Part shown: in pieces, positions 36,417 to 44,471 of the stretch
How the letters are laid out: each line of letters starts with the position of its first letter
Position numbering within the stretch: the stretch's first letter is position 1
Assembly: GCA_938020525.1 (NCBI GenBank)
Contig: CALIHW010000069.1
Coordinates: 1 to 44,471, forward strand
From: an uncultured Granulosicoccaceae bacterium
Lineage (GTDB): Bacteria; Pseudomonadota; Gammaproteobacteria; Granulosicoccales; Granulosicoccaceae
Direction: 5' to 3'
DNA length: 44,471 nucleotides
Position numbers and translations under genes: made by a program
The notes under the pieces: generated by a model
Told to the model about the DNA's origin: nothing
The model's database searches: none
Seen by the model: the letters and a program-made list of their open reading frames with translations, nothing else

Positions 36417-37076
36417 GTCATCACACCGTTAAAAACGCAATGCGGACGATCTCCTAGCCTGGGTTATTCATGAGGATTCAGCGCCCATAGGAAATCTGGC
36501 TAAACAGGTCGGCCAATCGCCTGAAGAAACGAGGTCTGAGAAACGTGGCTCGCCACGTGCCGAAGAGGATGGGCCGAGATGTGACGCCAGATTTTCTTCT
36601 GGCGTCGAATAGACATACTACTATATCGAAAAAGGTGCTAAAAAAGTGGTTAGGAACTGCATACATAGAATTTCGCCAATAGTTACTTGTCGCCTGATGA
36701 ATAACCCAGGCTAGAGCTATCCCGACAAGACCGCTTCAAATATCTGGTCAGGAACAGCGCTGATAGTCAGCGGGTGTGGGGTTTAAAAACTGACGAAAAC
36801 TGGCTAATTTTTCGAGATGAAGACGGTGATGAAATTTTTCCGGTCTGGCCGCATGAAACACTCGCTGATAAATGTTGCTTTGCAGAACACAAAGCACTTG
36901 GCGCTAAGCCCCACGCTATTACGGTCGATTCTTTTGTAAATGCGTGTATACCTGACATGCTTGAGAGTAGCGTCGGCTTCGGTGTTTTTTACGACAGCAA
37001 CAGACAGGATCTGGTAGTTGATGGCCGCGACCTAAAGGCTGCGATCGAAAACGAGCTGGCTTATTCGAGAGATTAA
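36413..37076 (+). pseudogene. DUF2750 protein gene split by a MITE
   Basis: The downstream part reads LSRQDRFKYLVRNSADSQ, RVWGLKTDENW, FPVWPHETLADKC and ends AAIENELAYSRD, which matches the DUF2750 pattern (WGLxxxxGW, PVWPH). Its first codons (MSHHTVK) lie at 36413, coupled to the EEP gene by ATGA. A 253-bp element sits between them after codon ~14. Removing it and one CTAG restores the gene if one A is added to the A5 run at 36431-36435. A GTG at 36774 could still start a 100-residue C-terminal product. The function of DUF2750 is unknown. Confidence 0.8.
36458..36710. mobile_element. 253-bp MITE inside the DUF2750 gene
   Basis: Terminal inverted repeats of 18 bases (CCTGGGTTATTCATGAGG at 36458-36475; reverse complement at 36693-36710, one mismatch) are flanked by CTAG on both sides (36454-36457, 36711-36714), a 4-bp target duplication. 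CC-starting ends and a 4-5 bp duplication are usual in the IS1380 family, so an IS1380-like transposase may mobilise it. Inside are two hairpins: GACGCCAGA/TCTGGCGTC (36583-36606) and ACGTGG/CCACGT near 36543-36558. No transposase gene is present. Confidence 0.88.
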
Positions 37077-37178
37077 CCCCCGCTACCTCGGCCATGGTTA
37101 CCAGCCCCAGTTACCAACCGTAATAGCTGGAACAATGGCCGGCTCATTCACTGAACCGTTTGGATATCCGCTATTACC

Positions 37179-37406
37179 TCACCCAACATCAGACTTAATG
37201 TACCGTAAGTAGTGCCACACCAGATACGCTACACTGCAGATAATCAAACCGATACTCCAAACTACAATCCACATCTGCTTACCGCGCTTGCCGACGTACA
37301 GCAACACTATACCAATTACCAAAGAGAGCAATACAGTTGCACCAAGCATTCCGGGTGAGGTTTCTGCCATAGGCAAACCGGTAGTTGGATCAATTTTATA
37401 GCGCAT
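37179..37406 (-). CDS. small two-helix membrane protein
   Basis: 75 residues: a polar start (MRYKIDPTTGLPMAETSPG), a helix (MLGATVLLSLVIGIVLLYV), a basic loop (GKRGKQ) and a second helix (WIVVWSIGLIICSVAYLVW), with a Lys/Arg/Asp tail. It lies 32 bp after msrB on the same strand, so it is probably in its transcript. Family not recognised. Confidence 0.65.
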   Translation of the reverse strand: MRYKIDPTTGLPMAETSPGMLGATVLLSLVIGIVLLYVGKRGKQMWIVVWSIGLIICSVAYLVWHYLRYIKSDVG

Positions 37407-37438
37407 AGCAGCTCAAGGTCTGCAACCGGTACTTCACC

Positions 37439-37831
37439 TTACTCATCCGTCGGTACAAACTTAAGCGAGGCGGAGTTTATACAGTAGCGCATACCAGTTG
37501 GCTGCGGTCCATCCGGAAATACATGACCCTGATGCGCATCACACTTTTTACAATGCACTTCAGTGCGCACCATGCCATGCGTTTCATCCGTGGCTTCTTC
37601 AATATTTTCTAACACCGCTACATCGTAAAAACTTGGCCAGCCACTGCGCGAATCGTATTTGGATTCAGAGTCAAACAAATGTGCACCACAGACAACACAA
37701 AGGTACTTGCCTGGCGCCTTGTTATCATTCAATTCACCAGTGAACGCCCTTTCGGTGCCATGCCGTTGCGTAACCTGATACTGGATATCCGTTAGTCTTT
37801 CTCGTAGTTCCTGATCATCAGGTTTGCTCAT
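37439..37831 (-). CDS. msrB: peptide-methionine (R)-S-oxide reductase
   Basis: 130 residues. Zinc cysteines at 45, 48, 94 and 97 (CVVC, CKKC), the SGWPSFYD block, GHVFPDGP and the catalytic Cys117 in MRYCINSAS. Reduces methionine-R-sulfoxide in oxidised proteins; cytosolic, with no signal peptide. Confidence 0.97.
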   Translation of the reverse strand: MSKPDDQELRERLTDIQYQVTQRHGTERAFTGELNDNKAPGKYLCVVCGAHLFDSESKYDSRSGWPSFYDVAVLENIEEATDETHGMVRTEVHCKKCDAHQGHVFPDGPQPTGMRYCINSASLKFVPTDE

Positions 37832-37974
37832 CTTTTGGCTCCTGGATGCCCTATTGTGCTTTGTTATACTACGTGGTCAGTTTGCAGTAAACCGCACCAC
37901 ATCGCCACGGTATTTTAATCTGGTCAGGCCTGTTTTTTGTGTGAATACCCAACAAGCTATGCCCGAAACTTAAT

Positions 37975-38592
37975 ATGACTTCATCTGAAAATAAAAACTC
38001 GTCAGACTCGAAAGACCCGGCAAATGATGAGGAATTGGCAGACATCAGTGATCCGGTTGAACTCTTCCGCAAAGCTGTCGGGGACGTCAAACCGGTCGCA
38101 GATGACAAGGTCGCACCAACACCATCGAAAATCAACGCCAGACCACGACAGCTCGAAAAAGACGAACGCTCTGTAATGCATGAGGCAATGCATGATGACC
38201 GGGATCCTGATGAGCTGGATGCTGGTGAGCATCTCTCATGGCGACGCGATGGGGTTCAAAACCGCGTGATGAAGAAACTTCGCAATGGCTACTATTCCAT
38301 TCAGGATGAGCTCGATCTGCACGGCATGACCGTGGCAGAAGCCCGGGTGATGCTAACCGAATTTCTAGCGCACGTTGTGGATAATCATCAAAGCTGTTGC
38401 GTACGTATTATTCACGGCAAAGGACGCAAGACAATGACAGAAAAACCAGTAATGAAGCCGTTTGTGTCTTCCTGGTTGCGGCGAAGAAGACATATTATGG
38501 CGTTTTGTTCATGCCGCCCTGCACACGGAGGTACTGGCGCTGTTTATGTTCTGGTCAGACGCGGCAAAGAGACCGTAACCGACCCAGATTGA
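37975..38592 (+). CDS. Smr-domain protein (SmrA-like putative endonuclease)
   Basis: 205 residues. A disordered acidic N-terminus, then VMKKLRNGYYSIQDELDLHGMTVAEA (the DLHGxT motif), VRIIHGKGRK (HGKG) and a C-terminal GGTGAVYVLVRR. The Smr domain is associated with nuclease or nicking activity and, in related proteins, with ribosome rescue. It is divergent from msrB across 143 bp. Confidence 0.9.
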   Translation: MTSSENKNSSDSKDPANDEELADISDPVELFRKAVGDVKPVADDKVAPTPSKINARPRQLEKDERSVMHEAMHDDRDPDELDAGEHLSWRRDGVQNRVMKKLRNGYYSIQDELDLHGMTVAEARVMLTEFLAHVVDNHQSCCVRIIHGKGRKTMTEKPVMKPFVSSWLRRRRHIMAFCSCRPAHGGTGAVYVLVRRGKETVTDPD

Positions 38593-38612
38593 ACACGGCT
38601 GACCAAGACTGA

Positions 38613-39308
38613 CTAGTGCAAAACAACATTTCCCGCATCGCGCTGATCACCATCTTCACTAAGCTCTTGAGAAATCAGTTCCTCATCAACTGCGTCTTCA
38701 GGAATTTCGCTTTCACCCGACTCCCCTTCCACATCTTCTACAGGATCAACAGGCAACCCGGCTTCTTTGGCAATGCTGTCAAGATCTTTTAGTTCACTTA
38801 ACGGTGGTAGTTCATCAATGCGACGCAAATTAAAGTAGTCAAGAAACTCTTTTGTAGTTGCATACATTGCAGGACGGCCTGGCACTTCTTTATGGCCAAC
38901 TACTCTGACCCATTCACGCTCAAGAAGTGTTTTGATGATGTTGGTGCTGACCGCCACCCCACGAACTTCTTCGATTTCACTACGGGTAATTGGTTGCCTG
39001 TAAGCCACTAGTGCAAGAGTTTCAAGCAACGCACGTGTGTATTTTGGCGCACGCTCTTCGAACAAAAGCGATATCCAGGGTGATAACTCCTGGTCTATTT
39101 GCACACGGAAGCCACTGGCCACCTCCACAATACTGACACCACGATCATCGTATTCGGATTGTAGTGTCGTCAATGCTTCTTTAACTTGATCGCGTTCAAC
39201 AGGCTCTTCTTCATTGGCAAACAGTGCATGCAAATGTGCAACGGTTAATGGCTTGTCAACCGCCATCAATGCTGCTTCCAGAATTTTTTTTATTTGATCA
39301 GGCGCCAC
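38613..39308 (-). CDS. scpB: segregation and condensation protein B
   Basis: 231 residues of tandem winged helices: ILEAALMAVDKPLTVAHL, YTRALLETLALVAYRQPITRSEIEEVRGV, VVGHKEVPGRPAMYATT. ScpB dimers bind ScpA in the SMC-ScpAB condensin. The acidic C-terminus is typical. It follows scpA by 17 bp. Confidence 0.95.
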   Translation of the reverse strand: MAPDQIKKILEAALMAVDKPLTVAHLHALFANEEEPVERDQVKEALTTLQSEYDDRGVSIVEVASGFRVQIDQELSPWISLLFEERAPKYTRALLETLALVAYRQPITRSEIEEVRGVAVSTNIIKTLLEREWVRVVGHKEVPGRPAMYATTKEFLDYFNLRRIDELPPLSELKDLDSIAKEAGLPVDPVEDVEGESGESEIPEDAVDEELISQELSEDGDQRDAGNVVLH

Positions 39309-39325
39309 GGGCTTTCACCTTACTG

Positions 39326-40201
39326 TTATGCGTAGTCAGAATCAGGATCTGAATCATCATTGAAGTTAACCCGGTCTGTGTTTTCAGAAGCACTGGCGGG
39401 CTTTAGATAAATAGGTGCGAACGGTTTTTCCTGCACAATTTCAACCATCGATTCTTTACACAGCTCAAGCATTGCCAGAAAGCTCACGACACAACCTGCC
39501 CGACCTTCTTCTGGTGTAAACAAAGAAAGAAACTCTATTTGGCCACGTTCATTCAAAGTAGCAAGCAGGTTCGACATACGCTCACGGACAGATAGTGCTT
39601 CGCGTTGAATATTGTGGTGCTGGCTAAGATTGGCACGCATCACTACACTGCGAAAAGCGGTGAGCATTTCTTCAAGCGTGATGTCAGGCAACGGTTGCCT
39701 GTTCTCCAGTACCGGTAAGCCCGCGCCAGCATCGAATACATCGCGCTCCATTCGGGTTAAGGTATCCAGATCTTCCGCGGCTTTTTTAAATTGTTCGTAA
39801 GCCTGCAGCCTTCTGATTAGCTCTGCACGAGGATCATCTTCATCATCCTCTTCTTCAGGTCGCGGCAGCAGCAAGCGCGATTTGATCTCGGCCAGCATAG
39901 CAGCCATCACCAGGTACTCAGCGGCAAGCTCGATACGCATCATTTCCATCACCGCTATATACTGCATGTATTGCGAGGTAATGGCGGCGACGGGAATATC
40001 CAGAATATCCAGGTTCTGGCGCTTGATCAGATAGAGCAGAAGATCCAGGGGACCCTCGAATGTCTCCAGGAACACTTCCAGCGCATCAGGCGGGATATAC
40101 AGGTCTTTCGGTGCATCTGAGTATGGCTGCCCCAGAACCATCGCAACCGGAACGGACATGTCGGGCTGCGAGTCCGGATTCTCCGGTTCATTTTCAGGCA
40201 T
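39326..40201 (-). CDS. scpA: segregation and condensation protein A
   Basis: 291 residues. The kleisin N-terminus FEGPLDLLLYLIKRQNLDILDIPVAAIT, a central EYLVMAAMLAEIKSRLLLP and a C-terminal winged helix. It bridges SMC heads and ScpB for chromosome segregation. It is operonic with scpB and follows the yciO-like gene by 46 bp. Confidence 0.95.
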   Translation of the reverse strand: MPENEPENPDSQPDMSVPVAMVLGQPYSDAPKDLYIPPDALEVFLETFEGPLDLLLYLIKRQNLDILDIPVAAITSQYMQYIAVMEMMRIELAAEYLVMAAMLAEIKSRLLLPRPEEEDDEDDPRAELIRRLQAYEQFKKAAEDLDTLTRMERDVFDAGAGLPVLENRQPLPDITLEEMLTAFRSVVMRANLSQHHNIQREALSVRERMSNLLATLNERGQIEFLSLFTPEEGRAGCVVSFLAMLELCKESMVEIVQEKPFAPIYLKPASASENTDRVNFNDDSDPDSDYA

Positions 40202-40247
40202 GCGCGATCACTTCTCTAGAAAAATTCATCTTATTGGCAACGATTAG

Positions 40248-40865
40248 CTAAGACAGCTTACCGATGTCCCCTTTTCCTTCTCGTATAACTTCAACTTCAG
40301 CCTCGAGAGAGATGACACTCGTCTCCTCAAGACCACACGCACCCCCGTCAATCACTGCATCGACCTCTGACTTAAGCAACTGGCTGATATCATAGGGATC
40401 ACTGAGCGGGTAGTCTTCTCCGGGCATCAATAATGTGGTGCTCATCATAGGTTCCCCCAACTCCCCAACCAAAGCCTGAGCAATGGCGTTGTCCGGTACG
40501 CGGATGCCAATTGATTTTCGCTTCGGGTGCAACAACCGTCGTGGAATTTCATTGGTAGCTTTCAAAATAAATGTGTACGGGCCCGGAGTCATTGATTTCA
40601 ATAATCGATAATCGCGGTTTGCTACTTTGGCGTATGTGGCTATTGAAGATAAATCCTCACAAATCAATGACATATGATGACCTTTACTCAACCGTCTGAT
40701 TCGATAGATTCGCTCCAGCCCGCTCTTGTTATCCAGTGTGCAACCTAGCGCGTAGCAGGAATCCGTCGGATACACTACTACCCCACCCGAGCGCAATATC
40801 TCCACCACCTGATTGATCAGGCGCAATTGGGGTGATTCCGGGTGAATTTCGAAATACTGGGACAT
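40248..40865 (-). CDS. yciO: YciO/TsaC/Sua5-family protein
   Basis: 205 residues. The YrdC fold is seen in GGVVVYPTDSCYALGC, RIRRLSKGHHMSLI, TPGPYTFILKAT and the KRKSIGIRVPDN block. Relatives make threonylcarbamoyl-AMP for the tRNA t6A modification; YciO itself is a paralog of unsettled function. Linkage to scpA-scpB and the SKGHHMSL signature favour YciO over TsaC. Confidence 0.88.
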   Translation of the reverse strand: MSQYFEIHPESPQLRLINQVVEILRSGGVVVYPTDSCYALGCTLDNKSGLERIYRIRRLSKGHHMSLICEDLSSIATYAKVANRDYRLLKSMTPGPYTFILKATNEIPRRLLHPKRKSIGIRVPDNAIAQALVGELGEPMMSTTLLMPGEDYPLSDPYDISQLLKSEVDAVIDGGACGLEETSVISLEAEVEVIREGKGDIGKLS

Positions 40866-40907
40866 GACCAGCTATGCCGATGGCAGCTTTCCGCCTTGAG
40901 CGTGTTG

Positions 40908-40955
40908 CAACTAAACACGCATTCTACCCCAGCAGCAAGCGCTTGTGTTTAGTTG
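40908..40955. repeat. 11-bp inverted repeat with 26-base loop
   Basis: CAACTAAACAC (40908-40918) and its exact complement GTGTTTAGTTG (40945-40955) lie between the VC0807-like gene and the yciO-like gene. There is no T-run, so it may be a regulatory or mRNA structure rather than a terminator. Confidence 0.4.
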
Positions 40956-41097
40956 GTAACACTACATTTTGTGTCACAACAGATAAGACACACTACAAAG
41001 TGTGATCGCAGAGTCATATAGCGCTCTTACAGACCGGGTTTCAAGACGGTTCCGGCAGGTTTTTCGGGCAGATATCGGTGAAATGCCAGTTAGCCAG

Positions 41098-41910
41098 CTA
41101 CTTTTCTTCCTCGGCACCAACCACTACTTGTTCCAGCTTCAGATCGGTCAGCTGCCTGATTGTGCGCCAGATGTAGTAAAAGATCGCCAGCATCATAATC
41201 ATCGATGGTATGGCAATCACCGGATAGGACAGCAGTGTCATCCTGCCGAGCTCATTATTGAAGGATTCGGTACCGCTATCGCTTTTGACGATCATTTTGG
41301 CTAGCACGTAGTTTGCGACGGCAGAGAAGAAAAAAGTACAGGCAAAAAGGATATTGGCGCGATCTAACTGCTTCAAAAATTGTTGTTGATTACCGCGCTC
41401 CTTCAACGCTTGATCAACACGATCGACACGCATAATGCTCGGGTTATAAAGCAGCTTTCGAATCAACGGAAAACCGAAGAAATTCGCTACCAGCACACCT
41501 ATACCAATACACAGCGGGATCGCAGCTTCCTTAACCGCCAACCATTGTGCATCCAGCTTCAACAGACCGATACTTCCAGTGAGAAGCACACTAACTACCC
41601 CAAGAATCGCAACATAGTTCTTGACGCCGTTTTTTATCAAATCGTAAAGCCCCCAGACAATCGGGAACGACAGAGCAAGCAACAGAGCTCCGGTTGGACC
41701 AAACCGGTCTTCACCACTAAATTTCATCAAAATAATCGACGGCAGAATGATACTAATAATCAAGTCCATAAACGGACTCTGCTTCTTCTTCGATTGATCC
41801 GGGCCGGGTGGATTCTGACCGTGAGAGCTCAGACTCCCGGATTCAGGCATCGGAGATTCGATTTGTTCTGGTCGCTGTTCTGGTCGCTGTTCTGGGGCTT
41901 TATCTTTCAC
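41098..41910 (-). CDS. VC0807-family inner-membrane protein
   Basis: 270 residues. A Pro/Gln/Ser-rich cytosolic N-terminus (~45 residues, with repeated EQRP), then about six membrane helices: DLIISIILPSIIL, GALLLALSFPIVWGLYD, YVAILGVVSVLLTGSIGL, AIPLCIGIGVLVANF, LFACTFFFSAVANYVLA and YPVIAIPSMIMMLAIFYYIW. This layout fits the VC0807 family. Function unknown. Confidence 0.75.
   Translation of the reverse strand: MKDKAPEQRPEQRPEQIESPMPESGSLSSHGQNPPGPDQSKKKQSPFMDLIISIILPSIILMKFSGEDRFGPTGALLLALSFPIVWGLYDLIKNGVKNYVAILGVVSVLLTGSIGLLKLDAQWLAVKEAAIPLCIGIGVLVANFFGFPLIRKLLYNPSIMRVDRVDQALKERGNQQQFLKQLDRANILFACTFFFSAVANYVLAKMIVKSDSGTESFNNELGRMTLLSYPVIAIPSMIMMLAIFYYIWRTIRQLTDLKLEQVVVGAEEEK
41864..41895. 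repeat. 12-bp tandem duplication at the start of the VC0807-like gene
   Basis: Two perfect copies of TGTTCTGGTCGC and part of a third encode the repeated EQRP residues at the N-terminus. Confidence 0.75.
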
Positions 41911-42095
41911 AGGGGAGATTCGGTTAGCGTGTCAGCGCTGGATTATAGCGCCAGATGTGGCATCACTGTCCAGCAACCACAACAGTGGCCATTTCGTCGG
42001 CAATTCCAGACAGCGAAAAACAGTGAAATACCTTGAATAGCTTCAGTTTAACGCTATCTTCCACTACTTACATTTTATTCTCAGGCATTCTCGCT

Positions 42096-42881
42096 ATGCA
42101 CCGTACTATCATTGCGCTCTCTGTGTCAGCACTACTCGTCTCCGCAATCGCGCAGGCTCAAGACACAGCTTCTCCAACTATTGCGACTGTCAATGGAGAA
42201 ATAATCACGGAGCTGGAACGCACCACCCACATAGAACAATTCAAAGCCCGTGGTCAGACGGCGACCGACGAGCAAGTACTGGACGAGCTAATCACACTTG
42301 AATTGATGCGACAGGCAGCCCTAGAGCAGGAGCTCGACAAAAGCCCGGCTGTAGAAGTGGAAATGAAAACCATGCGTGCACGCGTGCTTGCCAACGCACT
42401 GCTCAACGACCTAACTGCCAACATTGACACCAGCGATGAGAAACTAAAAGCTGAGTACGAAAAAGAAATTGCCGCAGCCAATGCTAAAGAATACAACGCC
42501 AGCCATATTCTGCTCGAAGATGAAGCCAGAGCCAAAGAGATCATCCTTGAACTTGACGGTGGAGCTGACTTCGCAGAGGCCGCTAAAAAATACTCAACCG
42601 GACCTTCCGGGCAAAGCGGTGGCGATCTCGGATGGTTTGATGCAGCTACGATGGTGCCTGAATTTTCCGCCGCGACTGCCGAGCTTGAAGTGGGAGAGTA
42701 CTCCGCAACTCCAGTAAAAACACAGTTCGGTTACCACATCATTAAACTAGCGGATACGCGAGCAAAAGAACCACAGCCATTCGAATCAGTAAAAGAACAA
42801 CTGCGTGGTATGGTGATGAACAACGCCATCGCAGACTATGTAGACAATCTGAAGGCTGATGCTGAAATAACAAAGCCTTAA
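42096..42881 (+). CDS. periplasmic parvulin-type peptidyl-prolyl isomerase
   Basis: 261 residues from the ATG at 42096; codons upstream in frame do not fit a signal peptide. Signal IIALSVSALLVSAIAQAQ, an N-terminal helical chaperone-like region (TVNGEIITELERTTHIEQ, QAALEQELDK), then a rotamase domain: YNASHILLEDEARA, FAEAAKKYSTGPSGQSGGDLG, QFGYHIIKL. It resembles PrsA/SurA-type folding factors. Monocistronic. Confidence 0.93.
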   Translation: MHRTIIALSVSALLVSAIAQAQDTASPTIATVNGEIITELERTTHIEQFKARGQTATDEQVLDELITLELMRQAALEQELDKSPAVEVEMKTMRARVLANALLNDLTANIDTSDEKLKAEYEKEIAAANAKEYNASHILLEDEARAKEIILELDGGADFAEAAKKYSTGPSGQSGGDLGWFDAATMVPEFSAATAELEVGEYSATPVKTQFGYHIIKLADTRAKEPQPFESVKEQLRGMVMNNAIADYVDNLKADAEITKP

Positions 42882-42969
42882 CAACACCTGGCAAGTCTTT
42901 TAAAATTGCCCACAGATATTGCGCTTGTAAATAACCCTGGTAAATCGCACAAAGCGACTACGAGAAAAT

Positions 42970-43004
42970 TACAAATGCCCGGTGTTTTATCCGGGTATCT
43001 TGTA
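42970..43004. terminator. bidirectional hairpin between convergent genes
   Basis: The stem ACAAATGCCCGG/CCGGGTATCTTGT with a loop around GTGTTTTAT lies between the parvulin and radical SAM stops. The minus strand continues into ATTTT. It probably ends both transcripts, though the T-run is short. Confidence 0.6.
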
Positions 43005-43021
43005 ATGTAGCAATTATAAAT

Positions 43022-44152
43022 TCAAAGCAAAGACAACTGCCCGCTCTTGCCGTAGTTTTTCTGACAGGGTGGAGTCTGACTGGGTGGCATTTGGTCGGGT
43101 GGCGTGAACTTCGAACAATCCAGTTCAAAATCCCGGCCCACGCTTAAGCCGCACCGTCTGCAGGCAAGTTCAAAGCGCTGCTTTATAATATCAGCACGTG
43201 GCCCGCTACCGATCATTCTCGATCCGAAATCCGCATTGTTAAGCTTGTTCTCTCTGACCGAACGAATGGCTTTCATAATACGAGCCGCACGTAGCGGATA
43301 ATGCTGTTCAAGCCATTGCGGAAACAACTGCTGCAACTCATGTGGCAGTCGCAACACAATCGCGTAAGCAGCCTGTGCACCGGCATCAGCAGCAGCCGCG
43401 ACAATGGTATCCATCTCTTCTTCATTAAGTGCCGGTATCACCGGAGAAACAGATACTCGTGTTGGTATACCTGCATCGCTGAGTCTCTTTAAAGTTTTTA
43501 ATCTGCGATGTGGCGTGGTTGCACGTGGCTCAAGATTTCTGGCGAGCTTGCGATCAAGCGTTGTTATCGTTATACAAACTGATACCAGGTTTTTCTCTGC
43601 CATTGAAGAGAGCAGATCTATATCCCGCTCTATCAAAGATGATTTGGTAATCAGATAAGCCGGATGATTCGTTGCAAGTAATACCTGTAGCACGGTCCTT
43701 GTAATCTGTAGCTTTTTCTCCAGTGGTTGATAGGCATCTGTATTCACCCCAATGGCAATTGGCTCGCAACGGTAGTTTCGCTTAGCCAACTCTGCCTTGA
43801 GAAGATCCGCAGCACCTCTTTTGGCATATAACCTGGTTTCAAAGTCCAGTCCGGCTGAATGACCCAAATAGGTGTGTGAGGGTCTGGCAAAGCAGTAGAT
43901 ACATCCATGTTCGCATCCCCGGTATGGGTTTATAGACCGGTCGAAGTGAATATCGGGCGACTGGTTGCGTGTAATGATGGTGCGGTTGCTGTCATCGCAC
44001 CATTGAGTGGTTACCGCGGTATCCGGTTCTGTGTAGGAACTCCAGCCATCATCAATATCTTGGTGTCGCAGACTCTCAAACCTGCCTGTAACATTACTGG
44101 CGGCACCCCTGCCCCTTCGCAGCAATGGCTTTTCATGTATTTTGAGATTCAC
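43022..44152 (-). CDS. PA0069-family radical SAM protein
   Basis: 376 residues. The [4Fe-4S]/SAM motif C-x3-C-x2-C is at Cys80, Cys84, Cys87 (YRGCEHGCIYC), followed by RPSHTYLGHSAG. Other blocks are IGVNTDAYQPLEK, LITKSSLIERDI and SVSPVIPALNE. This spore-photoproduct-lyase-like family is widespread, but its substrate is unknown. The C-terminus is Pro/Gln-rich and encoded by a 15-bp tandem repeat. Confidence 0.92.
   Translation of the reverse strand: MNLKIHEKPLLRRGRGAASNVTGRFESLRHQDIDDGWSSYTEPDTAVTTQWCDDSNRTIITRNQSPDIHFDRSINPYRGCEHGCIYCFARPSHTYLGHSAGLDFETRLYAKRGAADLLKAELAKRNYRCEPIAIGVNTDAYQPLEKKLQITRTVLQVLLATNHPAYLITKSSLIERDIDLLSSMAEKNLVSVCITITTLDRKLARNLEPRATTPHRRLKTLKRLSDAGIPTRVSVSPVIPALNEEEMDTIVAAAADAGAQAAYAIVLRLPHELQQLFPQWLEQHYPLRAARIMKAIRSVRENKLNNADFGSRMIGSGPRADIIKQRFELACRRCGLSVGRDFELDCSKFTPPDQMPPSQTPPCQKNYGKSGQLSLL
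43061..43105. repeat. three 15-bp tandem units at the end of the radical SAM gene
   Basis: Units close to CTGACTGGGTGGCAT occur three times and encode the PPDQM-PPSQT-PPCQ tail. In-frame length variation is possible. Confidence 0.7.
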
Positions 44153-44335
44153 GCATATACCTGGTAGCAGCAGGCGTCAAGCACACCTGGATAAATACTG
44201 TACATTTATACAGCATTAAAGTAAACCCTGACCCGGCAAGAGCAAACTGACAGGTATTCTATGGATGATCCCGTTTAATAATCCCTGTTTAAAATTCCTT
44301 GTCTAAATTCTCCAATTGAAAAACTGCCAGACTAG

Positions 44336-44471
44336 GAGCTTGTCCGAGAATGACGGTCGTAGCGAGAAAGTGAGATTTTGAGTCAGATATTTCGATCGAT
44401 TGAGGCGAATAGTCATTCATATTTAACGATATCGATCGCAATAGCTGGCCAAAAGATCGCTTTCGCAGTAG
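44336..44471. mobile_element. MITE-like element, left part (truncated by window end)
   Basis: Left terminal inverted repeat GAGCTTGTCCGAGAATGA (44336-44353) preceded by CTAG (44332-44335). From 44362 to the window end the sequence is identical to positions 1-110. See the entry at the window start for the right end. Confidence 0.7.

Noticed and set aside
36478-36666. Possible transposase remnant inside the MITE
   Set aside because: The minus-strand frame is basic but has no transposase motif, and it spans the internal hairpins.

Overview
The window looks like chromosomal DNA of a free-living, probably aquatic gammaproteobacterium. The evidence is gene content and order: gacA/uvrY-uvrC-pgsA; yceF(maf)/yceD-rpmF-plsX-fabH; a ppiB-lpxH pair; scpB-scpA-yciO; a glyW-cysT-leuZ-like tRNA trio with encoded CCA; and a curli (csg) locus. 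I cannot assign a genus. The two ends share an identical 110-bp stretch, which is part of a small terminal-inverted-repeat element.

Layout. (1) 1-600: a MITE end and a small lipoprotein. (2) 609-8081: one 2490-residue lipoprotein on the minus strand. It fuses a galactose-oxidase-like copper-radical oxidase, two discoidin domains, a PKD domain, a YVTN-type propeller, a two-haem MauG/peroxidase-like module and three copies of a C-terminal beta-sandwich. (3) 8320-8786: a strong promoter and tRNA-Gly(GCC), tRNA-Cys(GCA), tRNA-Leu(UAA). (4) 8787-19300: an accessory block. It begins with a decayed copy of the 3' half of tRNA-Leu, an att-like scar, and holds a complete curli system: csgA with about 14 repeats, csgB-like, csgE, csgF, csgG, an OmpA-like protein and a small secreted protein. 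Convergent to it is a CsgD-like regulator. (5) 19297-32700: housekeeping genes for lipids, DNA repair, ribosome, peptidyl-prolyl isomerisation and lipid A, plus an orphan histidine kinase. (6) 32835-37406: an ornithine-cyclodeaminase-family protein, a PAL/HAL-family protein lacking the usual catalytic signature, a frameshifted EEP-family gene, and a DUF2750 gene split by a second MITE. (7) 37439-44152: msrB, smr, scpB, scpA, yciO, a VC0807-like membrane protein, a parvulin and a PA0069-like radical SAM protein.

Main observation. The CsgD-like regulator next to the curli operon is not simply broken: its central ~210 bp is inverted. Reading 10258-10467 in reverse complement joins both flanks in frame, with a GAT micro-homology at each junction, and restores one 233-residue LuxR-family protein with a degenerate receiver domain, as in CsgD. 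This would be a candidate ON/OFF phase switch for biofilm amyloid, here captured OFF. No recombinase is recognisable in the window, so a one-off inversion or an assembly chimera must be excluded.

How the genes may work together. The curli genes form one minus-strand run (csgA, csgB, csgE, csgF, csgG) ending in a strong terminator facing the regulator. A 14-bp perfect hairpin between csgA and csgB may set the subunit ratio. The giant lipoprotein pairs a predicted H2O2-producing oxidase with a predicted H2O2-using haem module. Short in-frame tandem duplications of 12-18 bp recur at gene ends across the window.
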